Source of the DNA: Bacteriovoracaceae bacterium
Lineage (GTDB): Bacteria > Bdellovibrionota > Bacteriovoracia > Bacteriovoracales > Bacteriovoracaceae
NCBI GenBank assembly: GCA_024711325.1
Contig: JANJTC010000007.1
Coordinates: forward strand, 186,001 to 250,000
Direction of reading: 5' to 3'
DNA: 64,000 bases
The notes below the pieces were generated by a model. It was not told where the DNA came from, searched no databases, and saw only the letters and a list, made by a program, of their open reading frames with translations. Of the stretch, positions 43,876-52,063 are shown one piece after another. The first letter of the stretch is position 1, and each line of letters opens with the position of its first letter. The translations under genes were made by a program, and so were the position numbers.

Positions 43876-44369
43876 ATTTGCTCTCTATGAAGATAAACTG
43901 CCGACTGGCCGGGAGTCTCTTCAACCTCCACTTCTAGACTATTAAAAGAAAAACCAAACTTTTGTAAAACCTTCTTCCTGATTTCATCACAGATATAAAC
44001 GGCAATTCTTTCTGCACTGGTATTCAGGATAGGAAGAAGAAGAACATCTGTCATAGGAATTGAAAAGTGGCATTCATCAGGGGTTTCGATGACGTAGTTC
44101 TTTTTTTCAGTATAAATCTTCAGGTGTTTATTATCTTTAGGTATTAGAAGTTTATGGTCTAGGAAATCACAGACTTCACGAACGATAGGCTTAATGTCCA
44201 GAAAATCAAACACCATATCTCCTGCGAGATCAGGCGCTTCCCCTCGGACTTGAACACGATAATTATGACCGTGAAGAGGTTCTCTTCCCCCGTTCTCAAA
44301 AATCATGAAGTGCGAAGATGCAAAATTAAAGTATTGCTTATAAACTTTAATCGAAAATGGAAGACTCAA
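43872..44369 (-). CDS. 6-pyruvoyl-tetrahydropterin synthase/QueD family protein, Cys replaced by Glu
   Basis: A 165-residue T-fold protein. The zinc histidines are H20 (SSHFM), H33 and H35 (PLHGHNY). DFLDHKLL and the C-terminal VEVEETPGQSAVY also match the family. The catalytic cysteine expected just before HGH is missing, and the segment reads GGREPLHGH with E30 in its place. This resembles the PTPS-III subgroup, where glutamate replaces cysteine and the enzyme substitutes for FolB in folate synthesis. QueD in queuosine synthesis is the alternative. It is co-transcribed with the M14 peptidase gene and divergent from rnhA. Confidence 0.8.
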   Translation of the reverse strand: MSLPFSIKVYKQYFNFASSHFMIFENGGREPLHGHNYRVQVRGEAPDLAGDMVFDFLDIKPIVREVCDFLDHKLLIPKDNKHLKIYTEKKNYVIETPDECHFSIPMTDVLLLPILNTSAERIAVYICDEIRKKVLQKFGFSFNSLEVEVEETPGQSAVYLHREQI

Positions 44370-44470
44370 AGGTCATTTCCTGTTTGGGTTTAAGTTCCAG
44401 AGAAGATACTATCGCGTTAAAAAATTGGCAAAGGGAATACGCCCTTTGCTGCATTAAGCTAAAGGTAAAA

Positions 44471-45130
44471 ATGAAGAAAAAGCACCTTCGCGCACTGAGT
44501 TCCATCGAAAATTGGCTACAAAAGAATAATATTTCTAATGAAGAGGTTAAAAAATCGATTCTCTCCCTACGAACTGCCCTTGAGTCAATTCCCGAATTAG
44601 CTAAAGAAGATTTCAGTGATGCCCTGCCTTTACCATCTGAGATTTCCAATGAGCCTGGTACTCTGGCCCTTTATTCAGACGGAGGATGTCGTGGGAATCC
44701 TGGGCCTGGAGCATTCGCTTACGTCGTTCAGGAGTATAGCGGAGCTGTTCTTGCGGAAGGAGTGGAGTTCGAAGCTTACACTACCAATAATAAAATGGAG
44801 CTATCCGGTCCCCTGAGAGGACTTCAAGAATTAAAGGCCATTCTTCCTGAAGGTGGAAAAGAGCCTCTCTTAACAAAGATAAAAGTCATCACTGATTCCA
44901 AGTATGTTGTTGATGGTATGAAGAGCTGGGTTCAAGGTTGGAAAGCAAGAGGGTGGAAAAAGGCAGACAATAAACCACCTGAAAATTTGGAACTGTGGCA
45001 AGAGCTGGATCTGATTCGGAATTCATTCATGGAAGTTGAATGGGTTTGGGTTAAAGGCCATGGCGGACATCCTCAAAATGAGTATTGTGATAAAAAGGCC
45101 AATGAGGTGATGGATGAGAATATTACTTAG
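44471..45130 (+). CDS. rnhA: Ribonuclease HI with N-terminal helical extension
   Basis: The enzyme degrades the RNA strand of RNA-DNA hybrids. The 219 residues from the ATG at 44471 comprise a basic helical extension of about 65 residues and then the RNase H fold. The four acidic residues are in YSDGGCRGNPGPG, NNKMELSG, ITDSKYVVDG and NEYCDKKANE. I chose 44471 because AAAGG precedes it. An in-frame ATG at 44357 would add 38 residues but overlaps the divergent queD-like gene. The stop overlaps the start of the next gene. Confidence 0.9.
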   Translation: MKKKHLRALSSIENWLQKNNISNEEVKKSILSLRTALESIPELAKEDFSDALPLPSEISNEPGTLALYSDGGCRGNPGPGAFAYVVQEYSGAVLAEGVEFEAYTTNNKMELSGPLRGLQELKAILPEGGKEPLLTKIKVITDSKYVVDGMKSWVQGWKARGWKKADNKPPENLELWQELDLIRNSFMEVEWVWVKGHGGHPQNEYCDKKANEVMDENIT

Positions 45131-45920
45131 CCTCCTCTGGCTTGTATCAACAAATTCTTATGGGGTTTGTGGATTTAAGGCAGAAGTCGACAAAGTTTTC
45201 TCACTTTCTGGAAGTACGACGGTCCTTTTAAAAGAACTAGGTCTACTTCAGCATTCCAAGGTTAAAGGTATTTCAGTGTTTAATCCTGTTTCTGCAGGAG
45301 AATTTTCAGGGAAGGTTTATCCCGGTGGCATCTTTTTATCCCGGGACTCTTTAACTGAATTTATTGGGGGACTGGTTTTTTATGATGAGAGCCGTGAATT
45401 AACAAAAATCCTCAATTCCATGAGTACTATAAATAGCCGTGAGATTAGAACCAGAAGCCTTAGTCCCTTACAAGCTTTTGATAAGGCCTTGGACGAAGTC
45501 TCCCTTTATCTCAAGGGCTGCGAAGACAAGGCCCGAATGCTTAGAGAAAAATTCCTAGGCTTAGAAAAGCAGCTTCTTGAAAAAGTCCCGGCAGGTCTTC
45601 CGGTGATTTTTTATCTTGGTGAACTAAGAGGCGACAGATATCCGGAAATGGTGATCGTTAATGATGGTGTGGTCAAATGGCTCAAGGATAAACAAAGAAT
45701 AAAGACCTATCCATCCACACTTGCTTATGTGAACTGGTCCTCAAGAATGATGCAATCCCTGCCTGAGAATACCTTGCATGTGGGAGTCAAAGATTCAGGA
45801 AACTCTGGAGAAAAGTCTGTTAAAAGGTCATCCAAAAAGATGACCCTTATTTATCCTGGGGCATTGGTTCCTGGTCTAAGTCAACTTGAAGCATTTTTAT
45901 ACTGGGCCCAATCACTTTGA
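45114..45920 (+). CDS. Probable periplasmic metal/siderophore-binding protein
   Basis: A 268-residue exported protein (signal peptide MRILLSLLWLVSTNSYG). The mature part starts VFSLSGSTTVLLKELGL, which resembles the first strand-helix of class III binding proteins. A long helix in the middle (about residues 118-155) fits the backbone helix joining the two lobes. I infer it is the binding protein for the FecCD-type permease and ATPase 1-3 kb downstream. Between them lies an M48 gene on the other strand. The ligand is unknown. It overlaps rnhA by 17 bases, so its translation is coupled. Confidence 0.55.
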   Translation: MRILLSLLWLVSTNSYGVCGFKAEVDKVFSLSGSTTVLLKELGLLQHSKVKGISVFNPVSAGEFSGKVYPGGIFLSRDSLTEFIGGLVFYDESRELTKILNSMSTINSREIRTRSLSPLQAFDKALDEVSLYLKGCEDKARMLREKFLGLEKQLLEKVPAGLPVIFYLGELRGDRYPEMVIVNDGVVKWLKDKQRIKTYPSTLAYVNWSSRMMQSLPENTLHVGVKDSGNSGEKSVKRSSKKMTLIYPGALVPGLSQLEAFLYWAQSL

Positions 45921-46865
45921 TTGATTGCTGTTCACAATATCCTGAGCGATCTTTTTCATCCTGAGAAATTCTGGAGTGACGGTTGTGCCTCCATTACTCT
46001 TAATTAATATTTTCATTTCATTGGCCTGAGCAACTCTCGATTTTGAAGGTGGGTGAGAGGCCATCGCATCTGAAACCCAGCCCATGACAGCATTCTGATT
46101 TTTCTTGGCAGCTTCTTCCATGGCCTGAAGTTTACGATAGAAGTCTCCGACTTTCTCTTTGTCGTATCCGGCATTGGTAGCATATCGAAATCCTACCCGG
46201 TCAGATTCGAGTTCATCTTCTTGAGAATTTTTCATGAAGCCATACTTTTGAATCATAAGACCTCCAACGCCGCCTGCCCCAGCTCCATAGAGAGCGTATT
46301 TCGCTTTACAGGCAGTATCGTTGGGAGCACATAATTTTTTACTCAATAAATAACCGGCAGTACCACCAAGTGCGGCGCCGATTCCTCCAAATACCCAGGT
46401 CTTTCCTTCTTCTTTCTTGGCCATGTACATTCTTTCGGCCGTGTGACGTGCAGTCACGTGACCTATTTCATGGCCTAAAACTCCAGCAATTTCCGCTTCA
46501 GATTCGGCCATTGCAATGATGGGGGCCGTCATGAAGATACTTCCTGCCGGGAGAGCAAAAGCATTTACTGCCTTAACATCAACGACTGTAAAGCTGTAGG
46601 TATATGGGTTGTTATTGAGCTTATTGGCCTTCACAATTTTTTGCCCGATCTTATTGAGATAGGCCTGAATCTCAGGATTCCTTGCTGGAGGATAATCTTT
46701 TTTCATCTCTCCAAGTGCTTCTTTGGTCAGTTTTTTTTCTTCTTCCACCGTTAAAGCGGCTTTTTGTCCTTGGTTATTACCTTCCCTGTAACGTGTTTTT
46801 TCCGTAGCACAGGCAGAAATTAAGAAGACAATACTAAGAATCAATAAGAACTTATTTTTAGTCAT
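45912..46865 (-). CDS. M48-family metallopeptidase lipoprotein
   Basis: A 317-residue lipoprotein (lipobox ISAC after MTKNKFLLILSIVFL). The zinc protease motif HEIGH is in LGHEIGHVTARHTAERM, and the third ligand is in the later QEDELESDRVGFRYA block. In between lies a Gly/Ala-rich hydrophobic insert with two cysteines (KLCAPNDTACK). M48 lipoproteins such as BepA and LoiP act in outer-membrane quality control. GAGGTG precedes the ATG at 46865. The gene lies between two parts of an ABC importer on the opposite strand. Confidence 0.88.
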   Translation of the reverse strand: MTKNKFLLILSIVFLISACATEKTRYREGNNQGQKAALTVEEEKKLTKEALGEMKKDYPPARNPEIQAYLNKIGQKIVKANKLNNNPYTYSFTVVDVKAVNAFALPAGSIFMTAPIIAMAESEAEIAGVLGHEIGHVTARHTAERMYMAKKEEGKTWVFGGIGAALGGTAGYLLSKKLCAPNDTACKAKYALYGAGAGGVGGLMIQKYGFMKNSQEDELESDRVGFRYATNAGYDKEKVGDFYRKLQAMEEAAKKNQNAVMGWVSDAMASHPPSKSRVAQANEMKILIKSNGGTTVTPEFLRMKKIAQDIVNSNQSK

Positions 46866-46923
46866 GATACACCTCAAAGCATTTTCCACATTTTATGTTA
46901 GAGGGTAGAATCATCCAAGAATT

Positions 46924-47514
46924 ATGTATAACTTTAAAGTAAATGATCCTCATTTTTTACCTCATTGTGGGTGTGATATCGAACTGACTATCAAGGCAGG
47001 TGAATGCGCCGTGATTGTTGGGGAAAATGGTCTGGGGAAAACGACTCTCATTCAAAATTGTTATGAACAACAAAATAAACATGCGGTATTGATTGAGCAA
47101 AAACCTCTGGATATTTTTTATGATCGAAGTTTAGGTAGAGTGAAAGACATTTTCCTGGCATCTGGAAATGAATATCTTGATCGGGATTTTTTTAACCGAT
47201 GCTGGATAAGTCTTGGACTTAATCTCAAGCATGATCGCTATCTTGCAACCTTGTCCGGAGGTGAAGGGCAGGCCCTCAAGATATGTTTAGGCTTAGCTCA
47301 AAGAGTACCTATCCTGTTCTTGGATGAACCCTCCCAGTTTCTCGATTCTCAATCGAAAGTGATTTTAAATGAACTGCTACAACAACTCCTCGAGAAAAAG
47401 AAGTCGATTTTCATTGTTGAGCATGATCTGGGCTGGTTAACGGTCCCAATGACGTTTTATAAGTTAGGAACTAATGAGAGACAATTAAAGGTAGAAAAAA
47501 CATGGAGTATATAG
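46924..47514 (+). CDS. Short ABC transporter ATPase
   Basis: A 196-residue ABC ATPase, shorter than the usual 240-260 residues. Walker A GENGLGKTT, signature LSGGEGQ, Walker B ILFLDEP and an H-loop histidine (FIVEHD) are all present. The shortening is in the C-terminal part and the helical insert. The stop overlaps the start of the permease gene by 13 bases, so it is the ATPase of that FecCD-type importer. Confidence 0.85.
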   Translation: MYNFKVNDPHFLPHCGCDIELTIKAGECAVIVGENGLGKTTLIQNCYEQQNKHAVLIEQKPLDIFYDRSLGRVKDIFLASGNEYLDRDFFNRCWISLGLNLKHDRYLATLSGGEGQALKICLGLAQRVPILFLDEPSQFLDSQSKVILNELLQQLLEKKKSIFIVEHDLGWLTVPMTFYKLGTNERQLKVEKTWSI

Positions 47515-48371
47515 TTTTAAGGTCTCTATGTGCCATTATTACCGGTGTGCTCCTTTCTCAAACCGGAAGCTTGATTCAGATGAGTACTCGAAATATTCTG
47601 GCGAGCCCTTCCACTCTTGGGTTTGATGGTCTTTCAATTTTATGGATACTTATCTTTCATTCGCTTTTATTACTTTTTGGTTACGATCATCCGGTTTTTT
47701 CATTGATCATGATGGGGATTCCGGCCTTCTCAATCGTCGGATGGTTTTATGCCTACTATCTGGGACGTCAAAAAAATATCGAGCGTCTGATCCTGATAGG
47801 GCTCACCTTTAACTTATTGGTTGGTGCAATCTTTTCATTGTGGCAGTTTTTATTCCTGGCCTTTAATTTACCTTTTCCAGTGGAGTTATGGTTCGGGCAT
47901 TTTCGATACGCTGATAGAACAGGTTTTTTAATACTCTTTTTGATAGAACTTTTCTTGATTATGGGGTGGTGGTTTTTTAGAAAAGACTTCCTGACTTTTT
48001 CTCTAGGAAAAAGCGTGGCACGCAATCTTAAGCTTAATCAGGGGAGACTATATTTATTTTTATTTATTGCAATTGCCATCGGTACTTTTTCAGTGGTCGC
48101 TTTATTTGGGGCCTTCTCTTTCTTAGGCCTGGTTTTTCCCATTATGGCCCGAAAGCTGTGGTTCAAAAAATTTGACTTAAATGGAGAGTTTCTTTGGGGC
48201 GGATTTTTTAATGGCCTCATCTTTATGGCGATTGATTTTTTGTGTTACTTTTTTCCTATCTATGGGGCAGAGGTTCCAGTGGGCCTGATTGCAACAGGTG
48301 TAGGCGCAGTGAGTCTTATTCTTCTTCTGTGGAAAGCAGATGGACACTTGGAAATACTGGCAAAGAAATGA
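47502..48371 (+). CDS. FecCD/BtuC-family ABC permease
   Basis: A 289-residue integral membrane protein with about eight hydrophobic helices. GVLLSQTGSLIQMSTRN followed by LASPSTLGFDG is the FecCD opening block, and ALFGAFSFLGLVFPIMARKL is the conserved coupling-loop region. Such permeases import iron-siderophore, haem or cobalamin. At 289 residues it is shorter than the usual 320-350. Substrate unknown. The binding protein is probably the gene at 45114. The FKBP gene starts about 50 bases downstream. Confidence 0.85.
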   Translation: MEYIVLRSLCAIITGVLLSQTGSLIQMSTRNILASPSTLGFDGLSILWILIFHSLLLLFGYDHPVFSLIMMGIPAFSIVGWFYAYYLGRQKNIERLILIGLTFNLLVGAIFSLWQFLFLAFNLPFPVELWFGHFRYADRTGFLILFLIELFLIMGWWFFRKDFLTFSLGKSVARNLKLNQGRLYLFLFIAIAIGTFSVVALFGAFSFLGLVFPIMARKLWFKKFDLNGEFLWGGFFNGLIFMAIDFLCYFFPIYGAEVPVGLIATGVGAVSLILLLWKADGHLEILAKK

Positions 48372-48420
48372 AAATGAAGTTATTCTTTAAATGTTTTAAA
48401 TTAACAAAGGATTGTTCCGT

Positions 48421-49143
48421 ATGAAAAAAACATGGGTTTATTTAAGCCTTATCGTTTCAGTACTAGCTCTGACTGCTTGTAACTCTAATGACCCTAAGAA
48501 AGTAAAACTTGAATCAGAAGATGATAAAACGTTCTACGCAATGGGGTACATGCTGGGTGGAAATCTTCAGCGTTTGACACTTTCGGATAAAGAGCTTCAG
48601 GCCCTTTATAAAGGTGTTGCAATGGCAGCTAAAAATGAAAAAGCGGAAGTTGATATGGGAACATATCAGAACCGTATTCAGGAAGTTTTCAAAGCTCGTA
48701 TGGATAAAGTTGCAGCAAAAGAGAAAGAGTCTGGAAAAGCTTTCATTGAAAAATTCATCAAAGATGAAGGTGCTACTAAAACTGAATCTGGCCTTGCTTA
48801 TAAAGTAATCAAAGAAGGTACAGGAGCGACTCCAACTGCAGAAGACATTGTTGAAGTTCACTACCACGGTACTCTTGCTGACGGTACAGTATTTGATTCA
48901 TCTGTTGAGCGTGGGAAGACAATTTCTTTCCCTCTTAACCGCGTAATCAAAGGTTGGACTGAAGGTCTTCAAACAATGAAAGAAGGCGGAAAAACTAAGT
49001 TTGTTATTCCTTCTGACCTGGCCTACGGCGAAGCTGGTGCTCCTCCAAAAATTCCTGGTGGTGCAACTCTTGTTTTCGAAGTTGAGCTCTTCAAGGTAAC
49101 AAAAGCAGCTGATGCTAATAAAGCAGCTCCTAAGAAAAAGTAA
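48421..49143 (+). CDS. FKBP-type peptidyl-prolyl isomerase lipoprotein
   Basis: A 240-residue lipoprotein (lipobox LTAC near residue 20). Residues about 30-130 form the FKBP-N helical dimerisation domain. The C-terminal FKBP domain shows [41 protein letters not shown] and [10 protein letters not shown]. It resembles FkpA/Mip folding catalysts of the periplasm. The basic Ala/Lys tail (KAAPKKK) extends beyond the domain. I chose the ATG at 48421 with AAGGA before it. Codon use suggests good expression, and a strong terminator follows. Confidence 0.93.
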   Translation: MKKTWVYLSLIVSVLALTACNSNDPKKVKLESEDDKTFYAMGYMLGGNLQRLTLSDKELQALYKGVAMAAKNEKAEVDMGTYQNRIQEVFKARMDKVAAKEKESGKAFIEKFIKDEGATKTESGLAYKVIKEGTGATPTAEDIVEVHYHGTLADGTVFDSSVERGKTISFPLNRVIKGWTEGLQTMKEGGKTKFVIPSDLAYGEAGAPPKIPGGATLVFEVELFKVTKAADANKAAPKKK

Positions 49144-49166
49144 TCAAATCTTTCTCAAGATTGTAG

Positions 49167-49194
49167 GGGCCAGGTTATCCTGGCCCTTTTTTTT
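49167..49194. terminator. Rho-independent terminator after the FKBP gene
   Basis: A perfect 8-bp stem GGGCCAGG/CCTGGCCC with a TTAT loop and eight T. The convergent metallopeptidase gene ends at its edge. Confidence 0.9.
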
Positions 49195-50041
49195 AATCAA
49201 ATGTTGGTACGAACCAACATGCTGGTCGAATTCCCATTTCATGTCCATGTGAGGGATGACAGGTTCCAATCCTTTCATCCAGACTTGAAACTGATTTATA
49301 AGAACTGATTTCACAAATTGAGCCTTGAAAATAAGTATCCACACGGCACTGGGTAAGTGGGTGAGAATCGACTGTCTGATCGACTATGTTCTGATCGGGA
49401 GTGTTGATGTCCGGCAAGACATCTCTCCTGTATGCCATGACATTTCCCACCGAGATACCTGCCAGTGTGGTTCTAACACAAAGGGCCCTTTCCCACTCCT
49501 GCTTGAAAGAGAGGGAGCATTTTTCGGTGGCCAGAAGAGGTACCTCCTTTTCTTTAATCGCCATTTGATTGTCATCTTTCCTGAACACCTTTCTTAGGCA
49601 TTTCAAAGTGGCGTAGTAATCAGCTTGTCCCTCAGTTGATGGCCAGGAAGGATCAGGCAGATTCTTTTTTGGAGCTCCACCTAGGTGGTGACCAAGTTCA
49701 TGACATATGACCAAGGCGTAACCATCTTCTGTCAGCATAGGGTGTCGGGCAAATCCACCATAAAGATTAATGATGACCTCATTACCTTTTTTCGTCGTTC
49801 CAGCATTGACCCGAGGATCTTCCCATAACCGATTAATCGTAAGTTTTTTGCCAATCTTTTCAAGGATGACACTATAGGTTTCTGCTACCTTATCAATCAC
49901 CTGATGGTACTGAGCTTCTGTCAGGCCATCACTTTTTTCAGAAGGGGAGATGGTCATATTATTTTCAGGTAAAAAAGAGCAGGACCAGGATTTGGATAAA
50001 TAAATAAATAGGCTTAAAAAAAGGGGAATTAAAAAGCGCAT
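49193..50041 (-). CDS. Exported zinc metallopeptidase-like protein (tandem paralogue 1)
   Basis: A 282-residue protein with an N-terminal signal peptide. The zinc motif HELGHHLGGAP (H114, E115, H118) is followed after 19 residues by STEGQADYYATLKCLR, where E137 is the probable third ligand. Many cysteines suggest disulfides in the exported protein. It shares its whole layout and the C-terminal end (GTCHPSHGHEMGIRPACWF) with the gene directly upstream, so the two arose by duplication. I chose the ATG at 50041 on ribosome-binding-site spacing (GGAGGA). The family is not one I can name. Confidence 0.8.
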   Translation of the reverse strand: MRFLIPLFLSLFIYLSKSWSCSFLPENNMTISPSEKSDGLTEAQYHQVIDKVAETYSVILEKIGKKLTINRLWEDPRVNAGTTKKGNEVIINLYGGFARHPMLTEDGYALVICHELGHHLGGAPKKNLPDPSWPSTEGQADYYATLKCLRKVFRKDDNQMAIKEKEVPLLATEKCSLSFKQEWERALCVRTTLAGISVGNVMAYRRDVLPDINTPDQNIVDQTVDSHPLTQCRVDTYFQGSICEISSYKSVSSLDERIGTCHPSHGHEMGIRPACWFVPTFD

Positions 50042-50118
50042 CATTCCTCCATGAAATTAGACCTATCATTTCTTGATTGAAGAATTCTTGTCTAGGAGGT
50101 GTGCAATGGCTTTAGTGC

Positions 50119-50145
50119 AAAAAAAAAGGGCAGCCGAAGCTGCCC
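50119..50145 (-). terminator. Terminator of metallopeptidase paralogue 2
   Basis: On the minus strand the stem GGGCAGC/GCTGCCC with a TTCG loop is followed by about nine T. It lies eleven bases after the stop. Confidence 0.9.
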
Positions 50146-50156
50146 TTTGGGGAGAA

Positions 50157-51092
50157 TTATTTAGAAGGCTTGAACCAACAAAGTGGACGAGTTCCAATTT
50201 TATGACCAAGTGAAGGGTGGCAAGTTCCCTTAACTTCATCAGTTGATGAAACATCTTCATTCATACTAACGTCACATACAGAACCTTGATAATAAGTATC
50301 AAGACGACATTGAGCTTTCGGGTGATTGTCATCAGTTTTAGTTACAACCTTAGTATCAGGCGTGTCGAATTTTGGCTCAGGAAGTTTTCCAAGAGCGGCA
50401 AATAGGTCAGCTACCGATTTTCCGGCCATGCTAGTACGGATACAAAGAGCTCTTTCTTCTTTGTTATATTTGTAAGTTTTGTTACAAAGCTCAGTTACCA
50501 TTTTAGGAATACCAGCAGATTTGTTCATCTTTCTTACGATGGCCTGGTTATTATCGTTAAGCCATGCTTTACGAAGACATTTAGTCGTTGCGAAGTAGTC
50601 GGCCTGACCTTCGTTTGAGGCCCAGCTAACAGCTCCACCGCCGTTTCCGCCCCACCAGCCGCCGCCAGAAGTAGACTGGCCTTTTCTCGGTGCGCCACCA
50701 ATGTGGTGACCAATTTCGTGACAAACAACCAACGCCATAGCGTCTCTAGTGATAGTTTCGTGACGAGCTAAACCGCCGAACATAGCTACTTTCCAAGCCT
50801 TACCAGACTGAGAAGCATATGCGTTAACCGTCCCATCAGTCCAGTTTCTTTCAATGTTTAGCTTAGCGCCCATGTTAGAAATGATAGGCTGGTAAATAGC
50901 TTCAACTTCATCAATAGCTTGGTTGAATTCTTCTTCAGAAATACCAGTCATCGATTTTTGATTTGCTGGGATATAGAAGTTGTTCTCAGGTAAAAATCCG
51001 CCATTACCAATACCATCAATAGTACAAGTAAAAGCAGTTGCTGTAATAGCAAGGCCTAAAACCGTGGCCGTCATTTTCATCGACTTAATCAT
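50157..51092 (-). CDS. Exported zinc metallopeptidase-like protein (tandem paralogue 2)
   Basis: A 311-residue protein with a signal peptide. The motif HEIGHHIGGAP (H125, E126, H129) is followed by a Gly/Trp-rich insert (GGGWWGGNGGGAVSW) and then SNEGQADYFATTKCLR with E161. The insert, absent from paralogue 1, lengthens the active-site loop by about 13 residues. Both proteins share the C-terminal segment with CHPSxGHxxGxRPxCW. A GGAGG ribosome-binding site precedes the ATG. It probably acts outside the inner membrane on protein or peptidoglycan peptides. Each paralogue appears to be its own transcription unit. Confidence 0.8.
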   Translation of the reverse strand: MIKSMKMTATVLGLAITATAFTCTIDGIGNGGFLPENNFYIPANQKSMTGISEEEFNQAIDEVEAIYQPIISNMGAKLNIERNWTDGTVNAYASQSGKAWKVAMFGGLARHETITRDAMALVVCHEIGHHIGGAPRKGQSTSGGGWWGGNGGGAVSWASNEGQADYFATTKCLRKAWLNDNNQAIVRKMNKSAGIPKMVTELCNKTYKYNKEERALCIRTSMAGKSVADLFAALGKLPEPKFDTPDTKVVTKTDDNHPKAQCRLDTYYQGSVCDVSMNEDVSSTDEVKGTCHPSLGHKIGTRPLCWFKPSK

Positions 51093-51271
51093 TTGTATCC
51101 TCCGTGATCCTGGAACATTACTTATGTTAGGATTTGTTGCGACAGCAATTGTTTCTTTTTTTTAGGAGAGCTGTCTAGTAAGTTTTAAAAGTTGAATCTT
51201 ATTGTAAGATTATGTTGGAAAGGTGAGTTAAATAAACAGTTATTTAGAAGTCTTTCAGGAGAAAACTAACA

Positions 51272-51583
51272 ATGTATCACATCGCTTTTTATGTTCCTGT
51301 GTCCCATGCAGAGTCTGTCAAAGAAAGTATGTTTTTGGCCGGAGCAGGTAAAATTGGGGGCTATCAAAGATGTGCTTTTGAAATAGCTGGAATAGGGCAG
51401 TTTGAGCCACTCAAAGGAAGTAATCCCTTTGTTGGGCAGGTTGAAGTGTTGGAAAAGGTAAAGGAAGTAAAAGTTGAGATGGTCTGTGAAGAGGAGTTTT
51501 TAATTAAAAGTATTGAGGCCATGAAGCGCTCTCATCCTTATGAGACCCCGGCTTATTATGCGATCAAAACGGTCGGGATATAA
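51272..51583 (+). CDS. NIF3/CutA-like small domain protein
   Basis: A 103-residue soluble protein matching the CutA-like domain inserted in the YqfO branch of the NIF3 family. The start is YHIAFYVPVSHAESVKESMF, then GAGKIGGYQRCAFEIAGIGQF and the ending RSHPYETPAYYAIK. As a stand-alone domain it lacks the metal-binding NIF3 core. Such proteins occur widely and have no settled function. CAGGAG precedes the ATG. It appears monocistronic. Confidence 0.85.
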   Translation: MYHIAFYVPVSHAESVKESMFLAGAGKIGGYQRCAFEIAGIGQFEPLKGSNPFVGQVEVLEKVKEVKVEMVCEEEFLIKSIEAMKRSHPYETPAYYAIKTVGI

Positions 51584-51649
51584 TTCTTTTCTCCTGACTA
51601 ATAAGTTGAGCAGTTAAGCCGATAAGAAATAAGAACAAAGAGGTTTAAA

Positions 51650-52051
51650 ATGAAACTCTTCCTTATTTCTTTTTTTATACTTTCGGCAGTCATGGCCGCA
51701 GACCAGGCCATTCATCCAACGCGTGAAGTGGCCGTGATCGTTACCAAGGAAGGATATTACCCTAAGACCTTATCAGTCTTTGAAGGGGAAAAAGTGCGCT
51801 TTTACATCACTTCAACTGTGGAAGAGCCTCATTGCATGATCGTTGAATCCCATAAAATTTTTCTGGCTGCCAGCAAAGGCAAAGTTACTGAAGCTGAAGC
51901 TGTCTTTAATAAAGCAGGCGAATTCGCTTTCTACTGCCCGAGCTCTAAAAATGATGGAAAAGTAGTTGTTTTAAAAAAACAAGTACCGAAAAGAGAAGTG
52001 GCCTCAGAGAAAAAACCTGATGGCATGGTCTGGATGCCAAAAGAGTACTAG
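51650..52051 (+). CDS. Exported cupredoxin-like protein
   Basis: A 133-residue protein with a signal peptide (cleavage near VMA-ADQ). The mature part fits a cupredoxin: REVAVIVTKEGYYPKTLSVFEGEKVRF (two joined strands), then EEPHCMIVES with H61, then GEFAFYCPSS with C96. The second histidine and methionine that complete a type 1 copper site are not evident (SSKNDGK follows the cysteine), so copper binding is uncertain. The C-terminus has a Lys/Pro tail. It lies twelve bases before the CpaF gene, so the two are probably co-transcribed. Confidence 0.75.
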   Translation: MKLFLISFFILSAVMAADQAIHPTREVAVIVTKEGYYPKTLSVFEGEKVRFYITSTVEEPHCMIVESHKIFLAASKGKVTEAEAVFNKAGEFAFYCPSSKNDGKVVVLKKQVPKREVASEKKPDGMVWMPKEY

Positions 52052-52063
52052 GAGTACCAAGTC

